Part shown: positions 55,751 to 64,000 of the stretch, piece by piece
Numbering within the stretch: position 1 is the stretch's first letter
How the letters are laid out: each line of letters begins with the position of its first letter
Assembly: GCF_008122265.1 (NCBI RefSeq)
Contig: NZ_CP043042.1
Span: 682,001 to 746,000 of the forward strand
From: Marinobacter fonticola
GTDB lineage: Bacteria > Pseudomonadota > Gammaproteobacteria > Pseudomonadales > Oleiphilaceae
DNA length: 64,000 nt
Direction: 5' to 3'
Position numbers and translations under genes: made by a program
Notes under the pieces: generated by a model
Told to the model about the DNA's origin: nothing
What the model saw: only the letters and a program-made list of their open reading frames with translations
Databases searched by the model: none

Positions 55751-56335
55751 CTATAGCCGCGGTTCGCGATGCTGTGCCAATCGAATCAGATTGTCCCGAT
55801 GCCGTACCAGGATCAACAGCGTGAGTAGGCCGAATAAAGGCAGCGCCTGGGGGTCGAGGAACATGGCAAGGAGGGGGCCAGCCACCGCAGCGGTAACCGA
55901 GGCAATAGATGAGATATGCCAGCGCCACATAACCAAAGACCACAGAGCCGCAAGGATAAGGGTCGTCAGAGGTGCAAGCGCAAGCCCCGTACCCAGAGCT
56001 GTCGCGACGCCCTTGCCGCCATGGAAGCGGGCAAAAACGGGCAGCATGTGGCCGGTGACGGCGGATAGGGCGACGAATGCCAGAGCCACGGGGGCCAGTT
56101 CGAGCGCCAGGCCGAGCCATACCGCGATGGCACCTTTTAGGGCATCCAATGTCAAAGTTGTCGCAGCCGGAGCCCAGCCGCCGGCACGGTAGACGTTGGT
56201 TGCACCCGGATTGCCCGAACCCAGTGCCCGAGGGTCGGGTAGGCGCCAGATGTGGCAGACAACGGGCGCAAACAGCACCGACCCCAGCAGATAAGCCAGG
56301 ACACAAGCCAGGATAGTCAGGGCGGAATCGGGCAT
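55751..56335 (-). CDS. plsY: Acyl-phosphate:glycerol-3-phosphate acyltransferase PlsY
   Basis: First acylation of glycerol-3-phosphate with acyl-phosphate from PlsX; an inner-membrane protein of 194 residues and about five helices. The three PlsY motifs are visible: GSGNPGATNVYR, HGGKGVATALG and the C-terminal LILVRHRDNLIRL. I start it at ATG 56335; a TTG five codons upstream is possible, and neither has a good ribosome site. Divergent from folB. Confidence 0.94.
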   Translation of the reverse strand: MPDSALTILACVLAYLLGSVLFAPVVCHIWRLPDPRALGSGNPGATNVYRAGGWAPAATTLTLDALKGAIAVWLGLALELAPVALAFVALSAVTGHMLPVFARFHGGKGVATALGTGLALAPLTTLILAALWSLVMWRWHISSIASVTAAVAGPLLAMFLDPQALPLFGLLTLLILVRHRDNLIRLAQHREPRL

Positions 56336-56502
56336 GGGCAGAGACGCCAACCATTGGATTATGCGAGAATCGCACCCCCGGTGGCGGGCCGATGAGTACG
56401 GTCGCGCTGGCGCCGGATCGGGAATGCATCGGTAGTACGTTAAGGTGAAGTCGATGCAGATCGCAAGTGTTTATCGTCAGGTTCAATTGCTCGGGAGTGC
56501 CC

Positions 56503-56856
56503 GTGACAGATACCGTTTTCATCGAAGGACTGACTGTCGAAACCGTGATTGGTGATTATGACTGGGAGCGGGAAGTGCAGCAGCGCCTGGAAATCGATCT
56601 TGAGATGAAGTGGAACAATCGAATGCCCGGTCTCAGTGACGATGTCACCGATGCGCTGGACTACGCGGCGGTTAGCGAGGCCGTGCGACGATGGTTTGGC
56701 GGGCACCAGCCCCGGCTGTTGGAAAAGGCGGCCGAAGCCGTCGCAGCCCTGATCCAGAATGAATTTGAAGTTGAGTGGCTGCGCCTGACCCTGCGCAAGC
56801 CGGGCGCGGTACCCGGTGCTCGTAACGTCGGTGTTCGCATCGAACGAGGTATTTGA
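56503..56856 (+). CDS. folB: Dihydroneopterin aldolase
   Basis: Folate pathway enzyme of 117 residues cutting dihydroneopterin to 6-hydroxymethyl-dihydropterin. VETVIGDYDWEREVQQRLEIDLEM is the N-terminal signature with the catalytic Tyr/Glu region; LLEKAAEAVAALI and LRKPGAVPGARNVGV follow. The start is GTG 56503 with GGGAG 5 nt upstream. Followed 1 nt after its stop by a folK-type gene. Confidence 0.95.
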   Translation: MTDTVFIEGLTVETVIGDYDWEREVQQRLEIDLEMKWNNRMPGLSDDVTDALDYAAVSEAVRRWFGGHQPRLLEKAAEAVAALIQNEFEVEWLRLTLRKPGAVPGARNVGVRIERGI

Positions 56857-56857
56857 G

Positions 56858-57382
56858 ATGTCCCATGCCGCCACGGTCTATATCAGTATCGGCAGCAATA
56901 TCGAGCGGGAACGGCACATCTTGGCCGCGCTCAATGCATTGGCAGAACGCTACGGCCGGCTAGATGTGTCGTCGGTTTACGAGAGCGAAGCGGTCGGTTT
57001 CGATGGTGAGAATTTCTACAACCTCGTGGTCGGTGTCCGTACCGAGGAGTCCATTGCCACTTTATCGCGCTTTCTCAAGGGATTGGAATCGGACAACGGT
57101 CGGCGTCGGGAGGTGCCCAAGTTCAGCGCGCGAACGCTGGACCTGGATATCCTGACCTACGACGATCGAGTAGGCGATATCGACGGCGTTGAACTGCCAC
57201 GTAGCGAAATCCTGACCAACGCCTTTGTGCTCCAGCCTCTAGCGGAAATCGCCCCTGACGTCGAGCACCCCTCGCGCGGGGAGAGTTACAAGGCGCTTTG
57301 GCAGGCTTACGACCGCAGCCAGAAGCTCTGGCCGGTTTCATTCCGCTGGCAGGGCAGAGTGATCTCCCCTCGCCCTACCTGA
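56858..57382 (+). CDS. folK: HPPK-like 2-amino-4-hydroxy-6-hydroxymethyldihydropteridine pyrophosphokinase
   Basis: 174 residues, translationally linked to folB. YISIGSNIERERHILAALNAL is the N-terminal HPPK motif, and ARTLDLDILTYDD carries the catalytic Asp pair. It differs from canonical HPPK: the usual WGPRTLDLD reads FSARTLDLD. A second, canonical folK lies at 60981. Both may be active, or this copy may be specialised; the folB-folK pairing is also found in Pseudomonas. Confidence 0.9.
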   Translation: MSHAATVYISIGSNIERERHILAALNALAERYGRLDVSSVYESEAVGFDGENFYNLVVGVRTEESIATLSRFLKGLESDNGRRREVPKFSARTLDLDILTYDDRVGDIDGVELPRSEILTNAFVLQPLAEIAPDVEHPSRGESYKALWQAYDRSQKLWPVSFRWQGRVISPRPT

Positions 57383-57425
57383 ACGTTTTCAACGCGCCTT
57401 GGCCGATGTTCTATCAGGCCTCCGA

Positions 57426-59084
57426 TCAGGCATCGTCCCGGTGCTTGCGGCGGAACAGGTCAATCAGGCCATCGGTGGAGCTGTCTGTTTTGCTGCCGTT
57501 GCCGGTTTTGATTAGCCGGTCCAGAATATTCTGTCCCAACTGTTTGCCCAGCTCCACTCCCCACTGGTCGAACGAATCCACATCCCAGATTGCGCCCTGA
57601 ACAAAGGTCTTATGCTCGTAAAGCGCCACCAGAGCGCCGACAGTACGTGGCGTGCTGCGTTCGAACAGGATGGTGTTAGTGGGTTTGTTGCCGGGGATCA
57701 TCTTATGTGGCGCCAAGGACTCGATGGCATCGTTATCCAGCCCCTGCTCACGCAATTCGGCGCGTGCCTCGTCCAGCGTTTTGCCACGCATCAGCGCCTG
57801 CGTCTGGCTCAGGCAGTTGGCGAACAGGATGGCGTGGTGACTGGCCACTGGGTTATGGGTGCGCAGCGGAATGATGAAATCCGCCGGCGACATGCGTGTG
57901 CCTTGGTGCAGTAACTGGTGATAGGCGTGTTGGCCATTGGCGCCGGCACCGCCCCAGATAATCGGACCGGTGTCGTAATTCACCGGCTCGCCGGCGCGCG
58001 TGACGCACTTGCCGTTACTTTCCATATCGAGCTGCTGCAAGTGGGCCGGAAGGCCGCGCAGGTAATGGTCGTAAGGCAGGATGGCGTGGGCATCCGCGCC
58101 CCAGAAGTTGCCGTACCAGATGCCGAGCAAAGCCATGATTACGGGAACGTTTTGTTCCAGCGGCGCTTCACGGAAGTGCTGATCCATGGCGTTGGCGCCG
58201 GAGAGCAGCGAGCGGAAGTTTTCCATGCCGATGGTCAGGGCCGTAGGCAAGCCGATAGCGGACCAGAGCGAATAGCGGCCACCGACCCAATCCCACATCG
58301 GGAAGATGTTTTCCTCGGCGATGCCGAAGTCTATGGCTTCTTTCTCGTTGGCGGTCACCGCCACGAAATGTTTGGAAATCAGGGCCTCGTCGCCGCCGTT
58401 ATGCAGAAACCACTCCCGCGCGACCTTGGTGTTCTCAAGCGTTTCCTGGGTGCGGAAAGACTTGGACTGAATCAGGAAAAGCGTGGTTTCGGGGTTGATA
58501 TGGCGCAGCACCTCGGTGATATGGCTACCATCGATGTTGGCGACGTAATGGCAGTTGAGGCGGCCGTGCCAATAAGGTTTGAGCGCGGCGGAGACCAGTT
58601 TGGGCCCAAGGAAAGAGCCGCCAATACCGATACTCACCACATCGGTGAAGGGTTTGTTGGTAAACCCCCGCCACTGCGTACTGCGAATGCGCCAGACGAA
58701 TTCCTCCATGCGTCCCAGAGTGGAGCGCACCTCCGGCATAATATCGGTGCCGTCGACAGCGATCGGGTCATCGCTTAGGTTGCGTAGCGCGACGTGCAGT
58801 GCCGGGCGTTTTTCGCTGTTATTGATGTTCTCGCCGCGGAACATGGCCTGAATCTGTTCCGGCACCTTGCAGGCGCGGGCCAGCGCCATCAGATGCGGGA
58901 TCGTCTCGCGGGTCAGTAGGTTTTTGGAGTAATCCAGTGAAATGCCGGCGGCAGTGGCGAAGAACTGCTCGAAACGCCCGGGATCCTGCTCAAACAGGTC
59001 CCGCATATGGGTGCCGCTCAAATTGGCCTGGTGGTCGATGAGGGCTTTCCATTCCGGCTTTTCGGTTAATCCTGGCTGACTCAT
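57426..59084 (-). CDS. pgi: Glucose-6-phosphate isomerase
   Basis: Interconverts glucose-6-P and fructose-6-P; 552 residues. VVSIGIGGSFLGPKLVSAAL and FPMWDWVGGRYSLWSAIGL are sugar-phosphate-binding blocks. The catalytic His is in GGAGANGQHAYHQLLHQGT, and the terminal Lys is in ELGKQLGQNILDRL. I start it at ATG 59084 (MSQPGLTEKPEW) with AGGT upstream. It lies 29 bp after panC on the same strand, so it is probably read from the pcnB-folK-panB-panC transcript. Confidence 0.98.
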   Translation of the reverse strand: MSQPGLTEKPEWKALIDHQANLSGTHMRDLFEQDPGRFEQFFATAAGISLDYSKNLLTRETIPHLMALARACKVPEQIQAMFRGENINNSEKRPALHVALRNLSDDPIAVDGTDIMPEVRSTLGRMEEFVWRIRSTQWRGFTNKPFTDVVSIGIGGSFLGPKLVSAALKPYWHGRLNCHYVANIDGSHITEVLRHINPETTLFLIQSKSFRTQETLENTKVAREWFLHNGGDEALISKHFVAVTANEKEAIDFGIAEENIFPMWDWVGGRYSLWSAIGLPTALTIGMENFRSLLSGANAMDQHFREAPLEQNVPVIMALLGIWYGNFWGADAHAILPYDHYLRGLPAHLQQLDMESNGKCVTRAGEPVNYDTGPIIWGGAGANGQHAYHQLLHQGTRMSPADFIIPLRTHNPVASHHAILFANCLSQTQALMRGKTLDEARAELREQGLDNDAIESLAPHKMIPGNKPTNTILFERSTPRTVGALVALYEHKTFVQGAIWDVDSFDQWGVELGKQLGQNILDRLIKTGNGSKTDSSTDGLIDLFRRKHRDDA

Positions 59085-59113
59085 ATTGGAGACCTCTCCC
59101 TGGCACATGGGCC

Positions 59114-59962
59114 TTATCGGTAAACGGATAGATTGTCGATCAAACGGGTTTTGCCCAGGAAAGCCGCTGCCAGGATGGTGATATCGTCATCCCCGGGTTT
59201 GGCGGGTTTCAAGGTTAGGCTATGGGCTATATTGACGTAGTCCGGTCGAAATCCCGCCTTTGTGAGTGTTTCGGCGGCTTCCTTCTCCAGCTCCGCGAAA
59301 TTGGTCTGGCCGTCCTGGATGTTAGCGGCAGTTTGTTGCAGCGTCTTGTACAGAACAGGCGCGATCAAACGCTCGTTCTCGGTCAGGTAGCCATTACGGG
59401 AGCTGCGGGCCAATCCGTCCTCGTCGCGCACAGTCGGCGCGCCAACTATTTCCACCGGCATGAACAGATCGTCCGCCATCTTGCGTATGACGGCCAATTG
59501 CTGGAAATCCTTCTGACCAAAAAACGCCACATCCGGTTGAACCATATTGAATAGCATGGTGACAACGGTGGATACGCCGTTGAAGTGCCCGGGGCGACTG
59601 GCGCCGCAATGCCCCTCACTGACGACGGGGACCGTAATCTGGGTCTGTTCTACCAGGCCGTGGGGGTAGATTTCCTCCACCGATGGGGCAAACACGATGT
59701 GGTTGCCAGCCTGTTCCAGTTTTTCCTGGTCTTCCCGCATCGTACGTGGATAGTTATCGAGGTCCTCGCCTGCGCCGAACTGTATCGGGTTGACGAAAAT
59801 GCTGGTGACCACCACGTCCGCATGCTGCCGTGCTTTTTCCACCAGAGAAATGTGGCCGTCGTGCAGGTTGCCCATGGTAGGTACCAAGCCGATACGGTGC
59901 CCATTTTGGCGATGACTGTTGATCAGAGCGCGTAGCTCGCGAATGGTATGGACGGTTCTCAT
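59114..59962 (-). CDS. panC: Pantothenate synthetase
   Basis: Joins pantoate and beta-alanine with ATP; 282 residues. The nucleotidyl-transferase HxGH motif is in [18 protein letters not shown], and [20 protein letters not shown] and the KMSKS-like [11 protein letters not shown] are present. Its start overlaps the panB stop by 4 nt. panD (beta-alanine supply) is not in the window. Confidence 0.98.
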   Translation of the reverse strand: MRTVHTIRELRALINSHRQNGHRIGLVPTMGNLHDGHISLVEKARQHADVVVTSIFVNPIQFGAGEDLDNYPRTMREDQEKLEQAGNHIVFAPSVEEIYPHGLVEQTQITVPVVSEGHCGASRPGHFNGVSTVVTMLFNMVQPDVAFFGQKDFQQLAVIRKMADDLFMPVEIVGAPTVRDEDGLARSSRNGYLTENERLIAPVLYKTLQQTAANIQDGQTNFAELEKEAAETLTKAGFRPDYVNIAHSLTLKPAKPGDDDITILAAAFLGKTRLIDNLSVYR

Positions 59963-60753
59963 GCCTTGAATGTGTGCTCTTCAGAGGGGAATCGGCGTTC
60001 ACGGACGGCAGCGACATAAGCGGCCAGTGCGCCTTGGACTGAGTCTGCCTCTTCCATGAAATTTTTGACGAAACGGGGGCGGCGGCCCGGAGTGACGCCC
60101 AGCATGTCATGCAGAACAAGAACCTGGCCGTCGGTATCCGGGCCAGCGCCAATGCCGATCACCGGCGCATTGACGGCTTCGGCGATTCGCTTGCCCAGCT
60201 CGGAGGGAACGCACTCCAGCAGGATGACGTCGGCTCCGGCAGACTCAAGCAAACGCGCGTGTTTGACCATCGCTTCGGCCTGGGCGTCGCCGCGGCCCTG
60301 CACCTTGTAGCCGCCAAATTTGTTGACGAACTGTGGGGTAAGGCCCAGATGCGCGCAAACGGGAACGCCGCGGTCGCTCAGCGCCTTGATGGTATCCTCC
60401 ATCCAATCGGTGCCTTCAAGCTTTACCATATGCGCCCCGGCACGCATCAATTTGGCTGCGTTCTTGAGCGCAGCCTCGGTGGTGCCGTAGCTCATGAACG
60501 GCATGTCCGCCATGATCAGCGCACCTTTGTTCCCTTTGGCCACGGCGCGAACGTGATAGCAGATATCGTTCATCGTGACGGGAAGTGTGCTGTCGTGTCC
60601 CTGCAGGACCATGCCTAGCGAGTCGCCGATAAGCATGACATCCACGCCAGCCTCGCTCACCAATTGAGAAAACGTTGCATCGTAGGCGGTCAGAACAGAG
60701 AAGGTTTCCTTGTTCTGCTTGCGCTCACGCAGGGTATTAATGGTAACGGCCAT
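59959..60753 (-). CDS. panB: 3-methyl-2-oxobutanoate hydroxymethyltransferase
   Basis: Makes ketopantoate from ketoisovalerate and methylene-THF; 264 residues. [22 protein letters not shown] holds the metal-binding Asp; VKLEGTDWM and the catalytic Glu in [14 protein letters not shown] are clear; [21 protein letters not shown] is the C-terminal signature. It follows folK after a 227-bp gap in which I see no gene. Confidence 0.98.
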   Translation of the reverse strand: MAVTINTLRERKQNKETFSVLTAYDATFSQLVSEAGVDVMLIGDSLGMVLQGHDSTLPVTMNDICYHVRAVAKGNKGALIMADMPFMSYGTTEAALKNAAKLMRAGAHMVKLEGTDWMEDTIKALSDRGVPVCAHLGLTPQFVNKFGGYKVQGRGDAQAEAMVKHARLLESAGADVILLECVPSELGKRIAEAVNAPVIGIGAGPDTDGQVLVLHDMLGVTPGRRPRFVKNFMEEADSVQGALAAYVAAVRERRFPSEEHTFKA

Positions 60754-60980
60754 AGAATCCTTGCCTTTTGGGTGGATTATGGATGAGGCCCTGGGGCTAC
60801 CGGGAGGCGCTACCCGAGCCTCGAAGAGGATGTTGTCAAAGCATCACATGCGCGCGCAGCCAAGTCAGGCGAAAATCAACGAAAGCGCGTCGTTTGCAGG
60901 CTGTATATACGAGCGCCCCGAAGCGATTTTCAACGCGGTACGGCCGAGCGCAGCGGCTTCTGCAGAGCCCTCTCCTAAGG

Positions 60981-61505
60981 TTAATCGTCGTGTCCCGGCG
61001 AGGCAAGGTTGCCTGGCTCAGGGTGAAGGCGACGTAAGTTATTATCCGGACACTGCTCCCGTAGCTGAGCGATGGCGCGGCCATCCGGGAGTTGCAGGTG
61101 GGGTACTAGATCCATTAGGGGCTGCAGTACAAAGTCGCGATTGACTAATTCGGGGTGGGGGACGCTCAGCCGTTCTTCGTCGATAACCTGGTTGTCGTAC
61201 AGCAACAGATCCAAGTCCAGCGTGCGTGGTCCCCAGCGGCGCAATCGTTCACGGTGGTGAGCCTGTTCGATGGCCTGGAGGGCGTCCAGTAACGCCAGTG
61301 GCAAAAGCGCTGTGCGCAGATGAACGGCGCCGTTAATAAAGTCCGGTTGATCCTGGGGGCCTACCGGACGGCTGGCATAGAATGGGGATTGGGCCACAAG
61401 CCGGGTTTGCGGCAATGTCGCCAGTGCGCTTACGGCACGGCCTAATTGGCTTAGCGGATCGGCCAGATTGCTCCCTAATCCAATGTAGACGTCCGTCTCG
61501 GCCAT
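60981..61505 (-). CDS. folK: 2-amino-4-hydroxy-6-hydroxymethyldihydropteridine pyrophosphokinase (canonical)
   Basis: 174 residues. VYIGLGSNLADPLSQLGRAV and RERLRRWGPRTLDLDLLLYD are standard HPPK motifs, including the catalytic Asp pair; PHPELVNRDFVLQPL follows. Directly after pcnB (4 nt), the same pcnB-folK-panB order as in Pseudomonas. Second HPPK in the window. Confidence 0.97.
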   Translation of the reverse strand: MAETDVYIGLGSNLADPLSQLGRAVSALATLPQTRLVAQSPFYASRPVGPQDQPDFINGAVHLRTALLPLALLDALQAIEQAHHRERLRRWGPRTLDLDLLLYDNQVIDEERLSVPHPELVNRDFVLQPLMDLVPHLQLPDGRAIAQLREQCPDNNLRRLHPEPGNLASPGHDD

Positions 61506-61509
61506 GGGT

Positions 61510-62862
61510 CTATGCCTTGGGTTGCGGTTTCTTGCGGCGCTTGCGGCGCCGGTTGCGCGGGCCGGGGCTGCCCAATTCCGTCAGCATTTTCTCCCGGCCT
61601 TTATCATCGACCCGCTGGAAGTCGGTCCACCATTGACCGAGATCTTCGGTGTCCTCTCCAGCAGCCTCGCGAACCAGCAGGAAGTCGTATGCCGCACGAA
61701 AACGCGGATGTTCCAGGGTAATGAAGGCGCGCTTGCCGTTACGCCGCGGGAGCCGCATCTGCAGCTCCCAGATTTCCTTCATCGGTCCGGAGAAACGGCG
61801 TGGGATGGCCGTGGCCTGAACCTGCTGACCAATCACGTGGGCAATGGACTGATGTAACGCCGGCTGGACGGGCTCACCGGCCGCTTGTCGACGCTTCCAT
61901 TCTGCCTGCAGGGCGGGCCAGAGCAGCGCCGCGAAAAGGTAGTAGGGGGTGACGGACTTGCCTTGCCGGATACGGTCGTCGGTATTTTTCAGGGCGTGCC
62001 GAATGACGCCATCGGGTTCTCCCTCATCCAGGGCCGCAGCGCTGGCGGGGAAAAGCGGAGCCAGCAGGCGGTACTCTCGCAATAGATCGTAGGTTCGCGC
62101 GCCGAAGCCGGCGCAGAAGAGCTTTAACACTTCGTCGAATAGCCGCGCTGCAGGCACGTGAGTCAGCAATGGTGCGAGATCGCGTATTGGGGCGGCGGTC
62201 TCGGGAGCAATGTCGAAGTCGAGCTTGGCGGCAAAGCGGATAGCTCGCAGCATGCGTACCGGATCTTCCCGGTAACGGGTCTCGGCATCGCCGATCAGCG
62301 CTAGCCGGCGCGCATGCAGGTCGCTCACGCCATTGGTGAAGTCGATGACGCTGAAGTCCTGCAGGTTGTAATAAAGAGCGTTAACGGTGAAGTCGCGGCG
62401 CAGAGCGTCTTCTTCCATCGTGCCGTAGATGTTGTCCCGCAGCAGTAAGCCGTGCTCGCTGGCGCGGCGGTGGTCCTCGGAATCTTCATCGGACTCGGCA
62501 GTGTTTCCGCGGAAGGTGGTCACCTCAATGACTTCACGGCCGAATAGCACATGGACAATGCGGAAGCGACGCCCGATAAGCCGGGAATTGCGGAACAGGT
62601 CGCGAACTTCTTCCGGTGTGGCGTTAGTGGCCACGTCAAAGTCTTTGGGTCGGCCGTCAAGGAGGATGTCCCGCACGCCGCCGCCCACCAGATAGGCCTC
62701 GAAACCGGCGTTGTTCAGGCGGCTGAGTACCTTCTTGGCGTTATCGCTGATCAGCGAACGTGAGACGGTATGCTGGTCGCGGGCAATGACCTGGCGTTGG
62801 TAGGCGGGCTGTTGTTTTTTTTGGCCTTTCCCAGGCATAAACGACATCAGTCTTCTTAGCAT
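61510..62862 (-). CDS. pcnB: Poly(A) polymerase I
   Basis: Adds poly(A) tails that promote RNA decay; 450 residues from ATG 62862. The nucleotidyltransferase core is YLVGGGVRDILLDGRPKDFDVATNATPEEVRDLF, with the catalytic DxD in DFDV; RRDFTVNALYYNL is the second motif. The C-terminus is strongly basic (RNRRRKRRKKPQPKA), as expected for RNA binding. An ATG at 62943 would add 27 residues but is less like the family. Downstream of cbrB and the CrcZ-like RNA, as in Pseudomonas. Confidence 0.94.
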   Translation of the reverse strand: MLRRLMSFMPGKGQKKQQPAYQRQVIARDQHTVSRSLISDNAKKVLSRLNNAGFEAYLVGGGVRDILLDGRPKDFDVATNATPEEVRDLFRNSRLIGRRFRIVHVLFGREVIEVTTFRGNTAESDEDSEDHRRASEHGLLLRDNIYGTMEEDALRRDFTVNALYYNLQDFSVIDFTNGVSDLHARRLALIGDAETRYREDPVRMLRAIRFAAKLDFDIAPETAAPIRDLAPLLTHVPAARLFDEVLKLFCAGFGARTYDLLREYRLLAPLFPASAAALDEGEPDGVIRHALKNTDDRIRQGKSVTPYYLFAALLWPALQAEWKRRQAAGEPVQPALHQSIAHVIGQQVQATAIPRRFSGPMKEIWELQMRLPRRNGKRAFITLEHPRFRAAYDFLLVREAAGEDTEDLGQWWTDFQRVDDKGREKMLTELGSPGPRNRRRKRRKKPQPKA

Positions 62863-63034
62863 CGAAACGGATTCTGGTGGATAGGATGATTGACCCGCAC
62901 GCACGGTATTGAGCGATTGGGAAAAAGTCTTAACGGACTGCATCTTATGCAGTCACGGGGGAGTTTAACGGTTTGCGACGGGGAAGGCGAACAACAGTCA
63001 CGTCTAAGGATGTAGTGGGGCAGGAATCGATGGC

Positions 63035-63074
63035 CAAAAAATCAAAAGGCGGGAACGTGAATCACGAACCCGCC
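63035..63074 (-). terminator. Terminator of the CrcZ-like RNA
   Basis: The minus strand reads GGCGGG, then an inner GTGATTCAC stem-loop, then CCCGCC and TTTTGATTTTTT. The 6-bp outer stem is at 63069-63074 and 63048-63053. A good intrinsic terminator with no protein gene ending at it. Confidence 0.88.
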
Positions 63075-63404
63075 GAGAAGAGTAGACGATCTGCATTGTT
63101 CTTGTTGTGGCGCGTCCAAAATGAGTTGAACGCAAGCTCCAAGCCAGGAGCGAATGATGCGAGCGGAACGCTTTGAATACAGAGAGCAACAATGACTTTT
63201 TGCGAGATCGAAGCAAGTGAAGCGGCGTCTGGAAGACGATTCTTATCTACACGTGCAACTCGCAACAGCCAAGCGCCACTAAAAAGCTCAGCACTCAAAA
63301 CACTCAGTTCGCTTGCGCTCTATTCTTGTTTTTGTTGCTGAGCGCGCTGCAGCTTTTTGTTTTTGTTTTTGACGCTGCGTCATTCAGTTCTTGTTGTTGT
63401 TCGC
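63036..63404 (-). ncRNA. crcZ: CrcZ-like Hfq/Crc-titrating small RNA
   Basis: Predicted RNA of about 370 nt, set between cbrB and pcnB exactly where crcZ lies in Pseudomonas. It begins about 12 nt after a sigma-54 element and ends at a strong terminator. The minus strand carries four CA motifs: 63388-63401 (AACAACAACAAGAA), 63353-63371 (three A5 runs separated by C), 63323-63337 (CAACAAAAACAAGAA) and 63096-63108 (ACAACAAGAACAA). The second sits in the loop of a GCAGC/GCTGC stem (63349-63378). CrcZ sequesters Hfq/Crc when CbrB is active, relieving catabolite repression. The 5' end and activity are inferred. Confidence 0.85.
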
Positions 63405-63414
63405 CAGTATAAAG

Positions 63415-63430
63415 TGCACTGCACGTGCCA
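63415..63430 (-). promoter_or_regulatory. Sigma-54 promoter of the CrcZ-like RNA
   Basis: The minus strand reads TGGCACGTGCAGTGCA: GG and GC exactly 10 nt apart, differing from TGGCAC-N5-TTGCW at one main position. The expected start is near 63404. Confidence 0.85.
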
Positions 63431-63504
63431 GTTTTTCTAAACTGTTAATTAACAAAGGGTTATGAAATTGAGCTTGGCGAAGGCGTTATTTTTTTAGACC
63501 TAAG

Positions 63505-63563
63505 TGTTACTTGCGACTCGGTTCTCAGATTGACTCTGTTCCCCTAGGTAACACCGGGTAACA
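63505..63563 (-). promoter_or_regulatory. Candidate CbrB upstream activator sites
   Basis: TGTTAC 63505-63510 and two GTAACA copies at 63548-63553 and 63558-63563, the last two one helical turn apart, lie 75-150 bp upstream of the -24 box. A GTTCTCA/TGAGAAC pair flanks part of this. These fit an NtrC-type activator; the link to CbrB is inferred from position and from what I recall of TGTTAC-type CbrB sites. Confidence 0.5.
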
Positions 63564-63743
63564 GTTGAGAACGGATTCAGTGCTTGATCGAAAAACGACC
63601 GGTGCTTTGTGGTCTTCTTAAGAATAGATGGTCTTAGGAATAGACAGGAGCGCCGGTGGGCCGCCAGTTTTTATTAACCAGCGCGGCTCTCATGCGACAC
63701 GTCGGGATTGAGTGGGGCTCTAAGAGAGTGGGTGTGGAGGTCT

Positions 63744-64000
63744 TCAGTTGCTTTTCTTGCGAGGGATGCCCAGCCGCTGGCGGCGCTCCCACAATGACTT
63801 GCGGCTGATACCGAGCTTCTGAGCCAGCTCCGTCTCGCTCATCTTATCCTGGTTCTCCAGCACAAAGTGTTGGAAATAGTCTTCCAGCGAGAGGTCGTTG
63901 GACGATTGCGGATCTGGCGCGGGTGCCGGGTTTTCTTCCTCAAGCAGGCCTGCTGGAATGTGGACGTCGTTGGAATCCGGATCCAGATCCAGCAATGCAG
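63744..64000 (-). CDS. cbrB: C-terminal end of sigma-54 response regulator CbrB (partial)
   Basis: The frame is open to the window edge; only the last 85 residues are seen. An acidic/Pro-rich linker (EEENPAPAPDPQSSNDLS) leads to a Fis-type HTH (MSETELAQKLGISRKSLWERRQRLGIPRKK), the DNA-binding end of NtrC-family regulators. The identification as CbrB rests on the neighbours (crcZ-like RNA, pcnB, folK, panB, panC), as in P. aeruginosa. The receiver and AAA+ domains and the sensor cbrA would lie beyond 64000. Confidence 0.8.
   Translation of the reverse strand, partial: ALLDLDPDSNDVHIPAGLLEEENPAPAPDPQSSNDLSLEDYFQHFVLENQDKMSETELAQKLGISRKSLWERRQRLGIPRKKSN

Noticed and set aside
62973..63298. Short open frames on both strands in the cbrB-pcnB gap
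   Set aside because: They overlap the CrcZ-like RNA and its terminator and have no coding character.

Overview
The window is core chromosome of a gammaproteobacterium, GC-rich and most like Marinobacter or a close relative in the Pseudomonadales/Alteromonadales area. The basis is gene content plus gene order. Several blocks follow the order I know from Pseudomonas aeruginosa (amtB-glnK/ubiK/comM; hemW-rdgB-metW-metX-yggT-proC-yggS/pilT-pilU; pyrE/crc/rph/yicC-gmk-rpoZ-spoT-ridA; oxyR-recG-HDOD; rpoD-dnaG-rpsU/tsaD/plsY/folB-folK; cbrB-crcZ-pcnB-folK-panB-panC-pgi). The species cannot be fixed from the sequence alone. No phage, CRISPR array or complete insertion sequence is visible. Accessory features are a MITE-like repeat (44478-44626), a transporter-gene remnant (48442-48609) and some simple repeats.

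Layout. 1-4075: nitrogen sensing and ammonium uptake (glnK-amtB behind a sigma-54 promoter), then ubiK and comM. 4082-16889: a deacetylase-like gene, trmB, the minus-strand metX-metW-DUF4426-rdgB-hemW-membrane-protein operon, a bacterial dynamin, yggS-proC-yggT, and divergent pilT-pilU for type IV pilus retraction. 18427-22345: a FadL-type outer-membrane channel and a cobalamin-riboswitch-controlled btuB. 22460-32433: polA, small envelope and hypothetical genes, pyrE, crc, rph, yicC, gmk and rpoZ. 32742-41039: spoT, ridA, oxyR-recG and a YbaK-HDOD fusion. 41562-49515: a more variable stretch with DUF2489, a molybdopterin oxidoreductase, the MITE-like element, an old-yellow-enzyme and GST pair sharing operators, an ornithine-cyclodeaminase/RidA pair, the dctM remnant and an AraC regulator. 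49861-64000: tRNA-Ile(CAU), the rpsU-dnaG-rpoD operon, tsaD, plsY, folB-folK, pgi, the panC-panB-folK-pcnB cluster, a CrcZ-like small RNA and the 3' end of cbrB.

The most interesting system is regulatory. Between cbrB and pcnB lies a gene-free stretch that reads on the minus strand as a CrcZ-type RNA: a sigma-54 -24/-12 element at 63415-63430, TGTTAC/GTAACA half-sites upstream, four A-rich CA motifs of the kind bound by Hfq/Crc, and a strong terminator at 63035-63074. The partner gene crc is at 28690-29496 with its nuclease residues mostly lost. The start codon region of the FadL-like gene carries a matching CA motif. Together these suggest a complete CbrAB-CrcZ-Crc carbon catabolite repression circuit. 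A second notable circuit is the pair of TAGAC...GTCTA palindromes in the OYE/GST intergenic region, pointing to a shared NemR-like TetR repressor encoded outside the window.
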